DNA from: JBGQOJ01 sp052119585
GTDB lineage: Bacteria > Pseudomonadota > Alphaproteobacteria > Rhodobacterales > Rhodobacteraceae
Assembly (NCBI RefSeq): GCF_052119585.1
Contig: NZ_JBGQOJ010000019.1
Coordinates: 1-64,000, forward strand
Length of the DNA: 64,000 nucleotides
Reading direction: 5' to 3'
Shown: positions 43,060 through 51,643 of the stretch, in pieces
Layout of the letters: each line of letters starts with the position of its first letter
Numbering within the stretch: the first letter of the stretch is position 1
Made by a program: the position numbers and the translations under genes
The notes under the pieces: generated by a model
What the model saw: only the letters and a program-made list of their open reading frames with translations
Told to the model about the DNA's origin: nothing
The model's database searches: none

Positions 43060-45537
43060 ATGCGCTCTTTTCGCAATACGACTGCCGTTTCGCGGCGCAC
43101 CAATTCGGGCCTTTTGGGGGCCACTCTGACTGCGGCCTGCCTTGCGGGCGCAGCCTCGGCCCAGACAGCCAGCGACGATGTTTTTGTCCTGCCGACCGTC
43201 GACGTCGAAACCACAGAGGTCGCACCCACCCCGGTCCGCGCACCGCAAACCCTGCGCCGTGCCGCAAGCCCGCGTTCCACACCCGCCGCACCGCAGCTTT
43301 GCACCCCTGATTTCGCAGGCACCCCCGTATGCGCAGCCGAAGACGCGGCGGCCAGCGAGGCCGCAGCGGCAGAGGCCAGGACCGCAGCGGCAAAGGCACG
43401 CGCCGGAAACGACCGGTATGCCGATCCGAATGCAGCACTGAAGGCCGACACCCTGTCGATCGGCAAGCTTCCCGGCAAGGTGCGCGATATGCCCCGCACC
43501 GTCACCGCCGTGACCAAGGAGGCGCTGGAAACCACCGGCACGACCTCTGTGCGCGAACTGGCCCGAACCACGCCCGGCATCTCTCTTGGCTTCGGCGAGG
43601 GCGGCAATGCCTTTGGCGACAACCTGTATATCCGTGGCTTCAAGGCCAACAACGACGTTTATGTCGACGGCGTCCGCGATCCGGGCATCGGCGTGCGGGA
43701 AACCTTCAACACCGAACAAGTCGAAGTGCTGAAAGGTCCTGCCGGCACCATCGGCGGGCGCGGCACCACGGGTGGTGCGCTGAACATCGCGACGAAAAAG
43801 CCGCAGGACTTGGATTTCACGCAGTTCGGCACCATGCTGACAGACGCCGGAACCAAGCGCACGACCTTTGACGTCAACCGCGTCATGGACGACCGGTTTG
43901 CGGTCCGCCTTAACGGCCTGTTGCAGGATGGCGAAGTTGCTGGCCGCGAGTCTGTGCAGGACGACCGCGAAGGCCTGGCCGCCGCCGCGCGTTACAAGCT
44001 GACAGACACCGTCACACTGGAAGGCGACCTTACTTATACCAAAGTCGAGCAGACGCCGGATTGGGGTGTGCCCTTTATCGCGCCCGTCGACGAGGCAAAC
44101 GCCTTGGGCCTGCCGACCGGGCCGGTCACCGAATTCGGCGTCGATCGGGACATCTTTTACGGCGTCAAAGGGCGCGATTTCCAGGATGCCAGCAGCACGG
44201 TCGCCACGGGCCGGCTGATCTGGGAAATCGACAACGGCATGACCCTGAGCAACACCCTGCGCGCATCATCGGCGATCAACGACTATATCCTGACAGCGCC
44301 CAGTTCCGTCGATGACAACGGCTCGACCAACCCTGCCGACTGGACCACAAGCCTTAGTTTCAAAAGCCGGTATCAGGAAACAGAGGTGTTGGCCAATGAA
44401 CTGGAGCTGACCGGAAAATCCACACTGGGCGGCGTCGATCACAGCTATGTTCTGGGTCTGCATCTTAGCGAAGAGCGCGTCGCGACCTATGGATACGACA
44501 ATTTGACAAGCGAGGATTACCTGCCCCCCGCAGGCGCGCGCGGTTGCGTGGTCAGCGTTATCGACCCCGATCCAATTGCGGCTGGTTGCTGGTCCGGTGA
44601 AAGCGCGTCTCTGGCCGCTGGTCACACCGATACCCGCGTGCGGACCGCCTCGATTTATGCACTGGATACCGTTCAACTGTCTGAAAAATGGGCCGTGAAC
44701 GGCGGTGTCAGGGTCGATCATTACGACGTGAAACGCGACAGCGACAACGGTGCCGGCACCGTGACCTCTTATGGCCGCAAGGACACAATGTGGAACTGGA
44801 ACGCGGGCGTCACCTACAAGCCGCAAGTGGCGTTGACCTTCTATGGTGCGGTTGCGACGTCGACCAACCCGATGGGGCAAGAGATTGCATCGGGCGGCGG
44901 TTTCTATGGCGGTCTGGACGAGAACGGACAGGCGCTTGCGCCGGAAAAGAACACGTCGCTTGAGGTGGGGGTAAAGTATGAATACGCCAGAAACCTGTTG
45001 CTGACCGCCGCCCTTTTCCGCACCACCAAGGACAACGCACGCGAAGATATCGGCGGTCGGGGCAATTCGGTCACCTATGATACACTAAGGTATCAGGTGC
45101 AGGGCCTTGAACTGGGCGTCGCAGGCAAGGTGCATGACCGTCTTGGCCTTTATGGCGGGCTGGTCCTGATGGACAGCGAAATCCTTGAAAGCCAGGACCC
45201 GAACGCGCTGGGGAAAAAAGTGCCCAACATCGCCGGGGCGCAGTTGAACCTGTTGGCAACCTATGACGTGACCAAGGATCTGATGCTGGGCCTGCAAACC
45301 AACTATGTGGGCGATCGCGCATTGGGCGGCACCTATGCCAATGGCAAAACGCTGCCCGAACATTGGACCTTCGACATCGTCGGGTCCTACCATCTGGCGG
45401 ATACAACCGAAATCCGGTTTGGCGTGACCAATGCGACCAACCAGACGGTCTATGACGCGGCCTATCGTTCAGGCGAGCCATTCACCTATGTCGCACCGGG
45501 CCGCGAAATCTGGGCGGCGGTCAATTTCACGTTCTAG
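43060..45537 (+). CDS. TonB-dependent catecholate-type siderophore receptor
   Basis: 825 residues, outer-membrane receptor. Signal peptide ends A-G-A-A-S-A-Q near residue 35. A TonB-box-like V-F-V-L-P-T-V-D-V is at 41-49. An unusual linker follows: a Cys pair at 81 and 91, then an Ala-rich helix-like stretch (92-125). The plug starts near 130, with M-P-R-T-V-T-A-V-T-K and F-G-D-N-L-Y-I-R-G-F. The barrel ends in V-N-F-T-F, the expected aromatic C-terminus. The closest known type is the Fiu/catecholate receptor group. It opens a plus-strand unit with PKHD dioxygenase, ExbB, ExbD and TonB, which supplies the energy. Confidence 0.92.
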   Translation: MRSFRNTTAVSRRTNSGLLGATLTAACLAGAASAQTASDDVFVLPTVDVETTEVAPTPVRAPQTLRRAASPRSTPAAPQLCTPDFAGTPVCAAEDAAASEAAAAEARTAAAKARAGNDRYADPNAALKADTLSIGKLPGKVRDMPRTVTAVTKEALETTGTTSVRELARTTPGISLGFGEGGNAFGDNLYIRGFKANNDVYVDGVRDPGIGVRETFNTEQVEVLKGPAGTIGGRGTTGGALNIATKKPQDLDFTQFGTMLTDAGTKRTTFDVNRVMDDRFAVRLNGLLQDGEVAGRESVQDDREGLAAAARYKLTDTVTLEGDLTYTKVEQTPDWGVPFIAPVDEANALGLPTGPVTEFGVDRDIFYGVKGRDFQDASSTVATGRLIWEIDNGMTLSNTLRASSAINDYILTAPSSVDDNGSTNPADWTTSLSFKSRYQETEVLANELELTGKSTLGGVDHSYVLGLHLSEERVATYGYDNLTSEDYLPPAGARGCVVSVIDPDPIAAGCWSGESASLAAGHTDTRVRTASIYALDTVQLSEKWAVNGGVRVDHYDVKRDSDNGAGTVTSYGRKDTMWNWNAGVTYKPQVALTFYGAVATSTNPMGQEIASGGGFYGGLDENGQALAPEKNTSLEVGVKYEYARNLLLTAALFRTTKDNAREDIGGRGNSVTYDTLRYQVQGLELGVAGKVHDRLGLYGGLVLMDSEILESQDPNALGKKVPNIAGAQLNLLATYDVTKDLMLGLQTNYVGDRALGGTYANGKTLPEHWTFDIVGSYHLADTTEIRFGVTNATNQTVYDAAYRSGEPFTYVAPGREIWAAVNFTF

Positions 45538-45554
45538 TTCCACCTTCACCACCC

Positions 45555-45582
45555 GCGCGGGCGGTTCCCGAATTGCCCGCGC
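45555..45582 (+). other. hairpin between receptor and dioxygenase genes
   Basis: Perfect 8-bp arms GCGCGGGC (45555-45562) and GCCCGCGC (45575-45582) with a 12-nt loop, no T-run. It may stabilise the receptor transcript or reduce read-through into the energising genes. Confidence 0.4.
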
Positions 45583-45615
45583 GACGTCATTTCCCACCAA
45601 GACAGGCAGGCCGAC

Positions 45616-46299
45616 ATGTTGATCACGATCCCTCAGGTTCTGGACAAGGCCGCAGTGCGCGCGCTGCGCGACAGGCTGGACACCGCCCAATGGCAGGACG
45701 GGCGTCAGACCGCAGGCGTGCAATCCCGAAGCGTGAAGCGCAACCAGCAGCTGCCCGTTGACGGCACAGAGGCACGCGAACTGGGCGCACAGGTGCTGCG
45801 CGCGCTGACCGCGCATCCACTGTTCCTGTCTGCCGCCCTGCCGCTGCGCATCCTGCCGCCGATGTTCAACCGATACGAGACCGGACAGACCTTCGGTGTC
45901 CACGTCGACAACGCCATTCGCGTTTCACCACTGACGCAGGAACGCCTGCGCGCCGATCTGTCGATGACGTTGTTCCTGTCAGAGCCGGACGACTACGACG
46001 GCGGCGAACTGGTGATCGAGGACCACTACGGCACGCAGGCGGTCAAACTGGCGGCGGGGGATATGGTGCTTTATCCCTCTACGTCGTTGCACGAAGTCCT
46101 GCCCGTCACCCGCGGCGCGCGGGTGTCGTCGTTCTTCTGGCTGCAAAGCATGGTGCGGTCGAACGAACAGCGCACGATGCTGTTCGATCTGGACCAGACG
46201 ATTCAGGCGCTGGCCGAACGTCTGGGCAGCGACGACGCCGAGGTCGTGCGCCTGACCGGCCTTTATCACAACATGATCCGTCTCTGGTCCGAGGTTTGA
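45616..46299 (+). CDS. piuC: PKHD-type Fe(II)/2-oxoglutarate dioxygenase
   Basis: 227 residues, a PiuC/Piu-type hydroxylase frequently encoded beside iron receptors. Start L-I-T-I-P-Q-V-L, then R-S-V-K-R-N-Q-Q-L; the Fe ligands lie in F-G-V-H-V-D-N-A (HxD) and S-L-H-E-V (distal His), and R-G-A-R-V-S-S-F-F-W holds the 2-oxoglutarate-binding Arg. Function in iron metabolism is proposed, not settled. Ends 3 nt before exbB. Confidence 0.9.
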   Translation: MLITIPQVLDKAAVRALRDRLDTAQWQDGRQTAGVQSRSVKRNQQLPVDGTEARELGAQVLRALTAHPLFLSAALPLRILPPMFNRYETGQTFGVHVDNAIRVSPLTQERLRADLSMTLFLSEPDDYDGGELVIEDHYGTQAVKLAAGDMVLYPSTSLHEVLPVTRGARVSSFFWLQSMVRSNEQRTMLFDLDQTIQALAERLGSDDAEVVRLTGLYHNMIRLWSEV

Positions 46300-46302
46300 A
46301 CC

Positions 46303-47100
46303 ATGCGCCATATCCCCATCGCCCTTGTCCCCCTGATACTGACCGCCGGTCGCGCCCGCGCACAGGGCACCACCGACCACTGGACGACATTCAACACCTG
46401 GCTGGCCACCGCAGGGCAGGACCACATGTCGCCCGTCGGCATGTTCCTGGCCGCTGATATCGTCGTGCAATCCGTGATGGTGGCTCTGGCGTTTGCCTCG
46501 GTTGCGACATGGGCGATCTTTGTCGCCAAGCTGCTGACGCTGGCCGTGGCCCGCCTGCGGCTGGGGCGCAGCTATCGCAGGCTGGACGGGCTGGGGACGA
46601 TTGCAGGCAATGCCCCCCGCGGCCGTGGCCCCTTGTCCGCCATGATCGCCGCCGCGGTGACCGAACGTGATCGCGCCAGTGCGGATATGCCCCGCGCCGG
46701 GATCAAGGATCGCGCGGACTCCGCTCTCTCCCGGGTCGAGGCCGGCGCCGCCCGGCGCATGGCCGCCGGCACCGGTGTTCTGGCCAATGTCGGGTCCGTT
46801 GCGCCCTTCGTGGGCTTGTTCGGCACGGTCTGGGGTATCATGAACAGCTTCGTCTCGATTGCGGAAACCAACACCACCAACCTTGCCGTTGTCGCCCCCG
46901 GCATTGCAGAGGCGCTGCTGGCGACTGCGCTGGGTCTGGTCGCGGCTATTCCGGCGGTAATCTTTTACAACGTGTTGTCGCGCGCCATCACCGGCTACCG
47001 CGTCATGCTGACCGATGCGGCGACGCTGGTGCAACGCACGCTGTCGCGCGACCTTGACCGCGCGGCCCTGGCCCCGCCCCTTATGCAAGCGGCGGAGTGA
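46303..47100 (+). CDS. exbB: ExbB/TolQ-type proton channel
   Basis: 265 residues, inner membrane. The N-terminus reads as a signal-like helix, then a membrane segment near 50-75. The C-terminal pair of helices carry the TolQ/ExbB signature (G-L-F-G-T-V-W-G-I-M, A-P-G-I-A-E-A-L-L-A-T-A-L-G-L-V-A-A-I-P). Forms the proton channel with ExbD to energise TonB. Starts 3 nt after piuC. Confidence 0.92.
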   Translation: MRHIPIALVPLILTAGRARAQGTTDHWTTFNTWLATAGQDHMSPVGMFLAADIVVQSVMVALAFASVATWAIFVAKLLTLAVARLRLGRSYRRLDGLGTIAGNAPRGRGPLSAMIAAAVTERDRASADMPRAGIKDRADSALSRVEAGAARRMAAGTGVLANVGSVAPFVGLFGTVWGIMNSFVSIAETNTTNLAVVAPGIAEALLATALGLVAAIPAVIFYNVLSRAITGYRVMLTDAATLVQRTLSRDLDRAALAPPLMQAAE

Positions 47101-47104
47101 TACC

Positions 47105-47554
47105 ATGGGCGCGAAAATCGGTGGAACAGATGACGATCTGGCGGAACAAAGCGACATCAACATCACCCCCTTCATCGACGTGATGCTGGTGCTGCTGATC
47201 ATCTTCATGGTCGCGGCCCCGCTCTCGACTGTCGATATTCCGGTGGAATTGCCCGTCGCCGTGGCTGATGCCCCGCAGCGCCCGTCAGACCCCGTGTTCA
47301 TCACCATCGCAGAGGATCTGTCGCTCTCGGTCGGGGAACGCCCCGTTGCCGGGGACGCCTTGACGATGGAGATCGGTATCGCCACACGCCTGGACCGGGA
47401 CGCGCGGCTGTATCTGCGTGCCGACACCTCTGTCCCCTACGGAGAGCTGATCGCGGTGATGAACCAGCTACGCGCGGCAGGCTACCTGAAGGTCGGCCTT
47501 GTCGGTCTTGACGCGGCCACTGTCGACGCCGACGCAAGGGAGCGGGTTGAATGA
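47105..47554 (+). CDS. exbD: ExbD/TolR biopolymer transport protein
   Basis: 149 residues from ATG 47105, 4 nt after exbB. The frame is open upstream but that part overlaps exbB. The single membrane segment follows I-N-I-T-P-F-I-D-V-M-L, whose Asp is the essential protonatable residue. A small periplasmic domain follows. Its last codons overlap the tonB start (ATGA). Confidence 0.93.
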   Translation: MGAKIGGTDDDLAEQSDINITPFIDVMLVLLIIFMVAAPLSTVDIPVELPVAVADAPQRPSDPVFITIAEDLSLSVGERPVAGDALTMEIGIATRLDRDARLYLRADTSVPYGELIAVMNQLRAAGYLKVGLVGLDAATVDADARERVE

Positions 47555-48387
47555 GCCTGGTTTATGCCCAAGGGAACAGCGGCGCGGTTATCTGGGCGAT
47601 GGCCCTGGCGGGCAGCATCGGTGTGCACGCGGCCCTGTCGGCGCAATTACTGAAAACCCCGCCGCCTGTCGTGCCTGCCGATGCGGGGGTGACGGGCGCG
47701 ATCCTGTTCGATTTGTCAGACATCATCACCGCCCCGTCAGAGATCGGCGTGGCAAACATCGCCGTTGCCGAAGCGCAGGACGCGCCGACGGTCACCGAAA
47801 GCCCCGAAGCGGTCGAGGCGGCAAAGGCGGACGACCAGCCCATGCTGGCCCAGATCCCCTATGAGGTGGAAGACGACAGCCTGAAATTCGGCGTCGCCAG
47901 CCCGGAGCCACCAACTGACACCGAAGTGCGCGCCACAGAAATCGCAAGCGCCTTTGACGAGGAGCAGATTCTGGAACCCAGCGCCGTCGGGGCCGTCGCC
48001 GCCGAGGCGCAGATGGCAGCGACCGACGGATCGGACGCCGCACAGCAGGGCGACACAGCGCAGGCCAGCACCGAAGGGCTAACCGCCAGGGACATGGCCC
48101 AGATTGCCGATTGGCAAAAGTCGATCGTCGTGCGGATTGCGGCGGCCAAGACCTATCCGGGGCTGGCCCGCGACAAAAAGATCGAGGGCGAGGTGCGCGT
48201 CCGGTTTACCATCGACCGATACGGTGCCGTTGTGTCGCGCGTTGTGGAAACCTCCTCGGGGTGGCCGGTGCTGGATCAGGCGGCGCTGGCGGTGCTGGAT
48301 GGCATCGACAAGCTGCCGACGCCACCGCAGCAGCTTGGTCGCGACCGGATCACGATGATCGTGCCGATCAACTATCGGTTCAGATAG
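47551..48387 (+). CDS. tonB: TonB energy transducer with acidic linker
   Basis: 278 residues. An N-terminal membrane helix (about residues 13-33) is followed by a periplasm-crossing segment of about 150 residues. The usual Pro/Lys repeats are missing; instead it is rich in Ala, Glu and Asp with scattered Pro. The C-terminal domain (about 190-278) is standard TonB: T-Y-P-G-L-A-R-D-K, G-E-V-R-V-R-F-T-I-D, then S-S-G-W-P-V-L-D-Q-A-A-L and final P-I-N-Y-R-F-R. It contacts the receptor's TonB box. The 3' end overlaps a convergent gene by 16 nt. Confidence 0.9.
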   Translation: MSLVYAQGNSGAVIWAMALAGSIGVHAALSAQLLKTPPPVVPADAGVTGAILFDLSDIITAPSEIGVANIAVAEAQDAPTVTESPEAVEAAKADDQPMLAQIPYEVEDDSLKFGVASPEPPTDTEVRATEIASAFDEEQILEPSAVGAVAAEAQMAATDGSDAAQQGDTAQASTEGLTARDMAQIADWQKSIVVRIAAAKTYPGLARDKKIEGEVRVRFTIDRYGAVVSRVVETSSGWPVLDQAALAVLDGIDKLPTPPQQLGRDRITMIVPINYRFR

Positions 48388-49454
48388 ACACAGTCCGGCG
48401 TTATGTCGGCAATCGTCCGGCACCCGGCCAGCACCATCGTGACCTCCAGTTCGTCCCGCAACATCCGCAACACATGGCTTGCCCCCTGTGCGCCGCCCGC
48501 CGCCAGCCCCCACATCACCGGTCGCCCAACCAGAACGGCGACAGCCCCCAGTGCCAGCGCCTTGAAAATATCCGCGCCGCGCCGGATACCGCTGTCCATA
48601 AGCACCGGCACGTCCCCTTTCACCTCTGCCACGACGCCGGGCAGAACCGAAATTGCCGAAGGCACCCCGTCCAGCACGCGCCCCCCGTGGTTCGAGACCA
48701 CAATCCCGGCGGCCCCCGACGCCACAGCCAATGCGGCGTCCGCAGGTGACAGGATGCCCTTCAGGACGACCGGCAAAGTCGCGTTGCGGCACAACCACGC
48801 GACATCGTCCCAGTTGGGCAAAATATGGGCGACACGGTCGAACAACATGGATTCATCGGGACGCAAGGGGGCAAATCCGGGCCACGCGGCATCGCAGAGA
48901 TTGACCGCCGCGACATCGCCGGGCAGCCGGAAACCCGCCGCGATTTCGCGGTCGCGGACACCGTTCACCGGCGCATCGACGGTCAGCACCAGCGCCGCGA
49001 ACCCGGCGCGCCTTGCCCGATCTGCCAGCGCCAGTGTCGACGTGCGTCCGGCCTGCCAGTAAAGCTGGAACCAGGCGCAATTGCCCTCGCCCGCACTTTG
49101 GACGTCTTCCATCGCCGTCGCGGACTGCGCGCTCAGGATCATGCCGACCCCCTGTGCCGCTGCGGCCTGTGCAGTGGCACATTCCCCCCGTGGCGACAGA
49201 AGCGTCTGATAGGCGACAGGCGCGACCAGCACAGGGCAGGACAGGCGAGAGCCAAGAACCCGGACCGCCGTTCCACCACCGCGCACATCCCGCAGCACGC
49301 GGGGTAAAATGGCGATCCGGTTGAAATCCCGCCGATTGGCGGCCAGCGTCAGCTCGTCCCCCGCGCCACCATCGAAATAGGCGCGGTGGGCTGGGTCAAG
49401 GCGGTCGTGCGCCGCGATGCGGTATGCGTCGATTGTCGAAGGTGTCTTGGGCAT
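48372..49454 (-). CDS. FMN-dependent alpha-hydroxy-acid dehydrogenase (L-lactate dehydrogenase-like)
   Basis: 360 residues from ATG 49454, which has GAGGGA before it. The TIM-barrel FMN enzyme family that includes LldD, glycolate oxidase and mandelate dehydrogenase. Seen: P-V-L-V-A-P-V-A-Y-Q, S-A-Q-S-A-T-A-M-E-D, the Lys of V-V-L-K-G-I-L-S, the catalytic His in V-S-N-H-G-G-R, and D-S-G-I-R-R-G-A-D-I-F-K-A-L for FMN phosphate. Oxidises an L-2-hydroxy acid; the substrate is not certain. Its end overlaps tonB on the other strand. Confidence 0.88.
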   Translation of the reverse strand: MPKTPSTIDAYRIAAHDRLDPAHRAYFDGGAGDELTLAANRRDFNRIAILPRVLRDVRGGGTAVRVLGSRLSCPVLVAPVAYQTLLSPRGECATAQAAAAQGVGMILSAQSATAMEDVQSAGEGNCAWFQLYWQAGRTSTLALADRARRAGFAALVLTVDAPVNGVRDREIAAGFRLPGDVAAVNLCDAAWPGFAPLRPDESMLFDRVAHILPNWDDVAWLCRNATLPVVLKGILSPADAALAVASGAAGIVVSNHGGRVLDGVPSAISVLPGVVAEVKGDVPVLMDSGIRRGADIFKALALGAVAVLVGRPVMWGLAAGGAQGASHVLRMLRDELEVTMVLAGCRTIADITPDCVYLNR

Positions 49455-49793
49455 ATTTTCCCTCGCTGGCAGGGACTTGGCCTGCATCTGTCCTGAGGGA
49501 ACGGGATGCCACACTTATTTCTGACAGAAAAGATCGGAATTGACAAATCTGATTCTTTTTGTCAGGTAACAGGTGCTGATCCGACACCACGGGATTAGCC
49601 GTCTGGACAATATTTTTATGGAAATGCCGATGAGACCCGAGACATCCGACCATGATCCGGAAAGCCGGCGTGCGCCCCCCTTTGCCATGAAAACCGCAGC
49701 CGGCGCGGGGTGCGCCGTCACATCGTCATCCCAACCGGGTGGATCATCGCTGCGCGGGGCAAAGGCCGGACAGCGCAGGACAGAGCGCCCGAC
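49455..49793. other. intergenic region between two divergent genes
   Basis: 339 nt. It holds the inverted repeat at 49541-49564 and a second short symmetrical TTTCTGACAGAAA (49518-49530). A plus-strand open frame at 49573-49797 shows no family features. It probably carries promoters for the hydroxy-acid dehydrogenase and hemP. Confidence 0.45.
49541..49564. promoter_or_regulatory. inverted repeat, candidate operator
   Basis: TGACAAA (49541-49547) and TTTGTCA (49558-49564), perfect 7-bp arms, 10-bp spacer. TTGACA at 49540-49545 could also be a -35 element. The TGACA half-site also occurs in the operator candidate upstream of the TonB receptor (42923-42937). Regulator unknown. Confidence 0.4.
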
Positions 49794-49961
49794 ATGATAG
49801 ACAGCCCCCCCAAAGACCTTTGCGGCGCTGGCTCGGTGCTGCTGCCGACATATCAAGCCCGCCGACTGACGAAAGACGGCGATCAGGCCTATATTGTGCT
49901 TGATGGTCAGGTCTATACGCTGCGCATCACGCGCGCCGGAAAGCTGATCCTGACGAAATGA
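49794..49961 (+). CDS. hemP: hemin uptake protein HemP
   Basis: 55 residues, the typical HemP size, from ATG 49794; longer in-frame starts would give an unrelated N-terminus. The conserved end reads A-Y-I-V-L-D-G-Q-V-Y-T-L-R-I-T-R-A-G-K-L, and the last residues are I-L-T-K, diagnostic for the family. HemP genes usually lie by heme or siderophore uptake genes and activate or assist heme uptake; here it is 1.4 kb from tonB. Confidence 0.85.
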   Translation: MIDSPPKDLCGAGSVLLPTYQARRLTKDGDQAYIVLDGQVYTLRITRAGKLILTK

Positions 49962-50160
49962 TCCGTGGTTGCGGTGAACCAAAAGCCGGGTGGCGGGTGG
50001 CTTTGTGATCCAGGCAAATGCCTTATGACCGGGATGCAATGCCCCCGCGACCCGACATCCGAACACGGCGACCCGATCACGCGCACCCCGCCTCGGGAGC
50101 GTGTAGTTTCAGCTGTTGCGCAGCCTGCGGCGCGGATATTTTCAGAACAAAGACAAGGGG

Positions 50161-51573
50161 CTAGTCGCGCAGAACGGCGCCGGGGTTCATGATGCCATTC
50201 GGGTCAAGTGCCGTCTTGATCGCCCGCATCGTGGCGAGTTTTGCCGGATCGCCGTATTTTTCCAGATCGGCGACCTTCAACCTGCCGATGCCGTGTTCCG
50301 CACTGACAGAGCCGTCCATCGCGTCGACAAGATCATGCAGAACCTCTTTGACCTTTGGCCGGATCGCATCGTAGTCGCTGCGGTGTTTGCCCTTCACGGG
50401 GAAGACATTGTAATGCAGGTTGCCATCCCCCAGATGCCCGAAGCAATTGATCCGGAAGGTGCCGATCTGCGCCAGGGCCTGACCCGCGCGGATGATGAAT
50501 TCCGCGATCCGGCCCATCGGCAGCGCGATGTCCTGCGACGAGACAGACCCGATCCGGCGGTTTGCCTCGGGGATGCTTTCGCGGACCTGCCAAAAGCTTT
50601 GGCGTTGCGCCCCTGACTGGGAAATCACGCCATCGCTGACCAGACCGCGCGCGTGGGCCTCTATGAAGAGCTGCTCCAGCGCATCGCTGACCTCCAGCCC
50701 CATGGGAAGGCCGACGTCGATCAGCACCGTCCATTCGGGCGGGGTCTGGAACGGAAGGCGGACCTCTGGCATCACCTCTGCCAGAAACTCCATGCTTTGG
50801 CGGTGGATGATTTCAAATGCGGATACGCTATCGCCCATGCGGTCACGCGCCAGCGCCAGCAGCTCTAGCGCCGCCTCGGGGTCGGGAACGATCAACATTG
50901 CGGCACCGGTTCCGACGGGCTGCGGGAACAGTTTCAGCGAGGCCGCCGTGATGATCCCCAACGTCCCTTCGGCCCCGATCATCAGATGGCGCAAATCATA
51001 GCCCGTGTTGTTCTTGCGCAGCCGCGACAGGCCGTTCCAGATTTGGCCGTCAGGCAGCACCACCTCCAACCCGAGGCACAGATCGCGGGTGTTCCCGTAG
51101 CGCAGAACGTTCACACCGCCGGCGTTCGTCGCAAGATTTCCACCGATCCGGCAGGACCCTTCGGACGCCAGCGACAGCGGGAACAGCCGGTCAACGCCGA
51201 TCGCGGCGGATTGAATGTCTTGCAGGATCGCGCCCGCCTCGGCCACCAGCACGTTTTCATTGGGATAGATGTCGCGGATCGCGGTCATGCGTTCCACCGT
51301 CAGGATCACAGGCGTCGGCCCACCGGGAAAGATCTGGCCACCGACCAGCCCGGTTCCGCCCGCATAGGGCACGATCCCTACCCGCGCGTCGTTGCAGGCC
51401 CGCACAACCGTGGCAACGTCCTGCGCATTGGCGGGCGCCACCAGAAGTGCCGTGGTCCCGGCATACCGGCCACGCGGCTCCTCGAGGTATTTCGGAGTGA
51501 CCTCGCGGAAGGCGTCGGCGGGCAGAAGACTGCGCAGATGGGTCTCGAACGCCGGAGTAACGGGGTTTAGCAT
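50161..51573 (-). CDS. FAD-linked 2-hydroxy-acid oxidase (D-lactate dehydrogenase / GlcD-like)
   Basis: 470 residues from ATG 51573 (M-L-N-P-V-T-P), with AGGAG before it. PCMH-type FAD-binding domain at about 40-220: V-P-Y-A-G-G-T-G-L-V-G-G and G-G-N-L-A-T-N-A-G-G. The FAD-linked oxidase C-terminal domain holds H-L-G-D-G-N-L-H-Y-N and S-A-E-H-G-I-G. Oxidises D-lactate, glycolate or 2-hydroxyglutarate-type substrates. With the FMN enzyme at 48372 it suggests use of both hydroxy-acid enantiomers. Confidence 0.9.
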   Translation of the reverse strand: MLNPVTPAFETHLRSLLPADAFREVTPKYLEEPRGRYAGTTALLVAPANAQDVATVVRACNDARVGIVPYAGGTGLVGGQIFPGGPTPVILTVERMTAIRDIYPNENVLVAEAGAILQDIQSAAIGVDRLFPLSLASEGSCRIGGNLATNAGGVNVLRYGNTRDLCLGLEVVLPDGQIWNGLSRLRKNNTGYDLRHLMIGAEGTLGIITAASLKLFPQPVGTGAAMLIVPDPEAALELLALARDRMGDSVSAFEIIHRQSMEFLAEVMPEVRLPFQTPPEWTVLIDVGLPMGLEVSDALEQLFIEAHARGLVSDGVISQSGAQRQSFWQVRESIPEANRRIGSVSSQDIALPMGRIAEFIIRAGQALAQIGTFRINCFGHLGDGNLHYNVFPVKGKHRSDYDAIRPKVKEVLHDLVDAMDGSVSAEHGIGRLKVADLEKYGDPAKLATMRAIKTALDPNGIMNPGAVLRD

Positions 51574-51643
51574 GGCGGCTCCTTTAGCGTCAGGATGAGG
51601 CTTGGCTGCAGCTGGCGCGTCAACCAAGGGAATGCGGTAGGGG

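Noticed and set aside
45979..47427. 482-codon open frame on the minus strand across piuC, exbB and exbD
   Set aside because: The plus strand holds three well-supported genes in operon; the minus translation is low-complexity Gly/Arg/Asp-rich shadow sequence.
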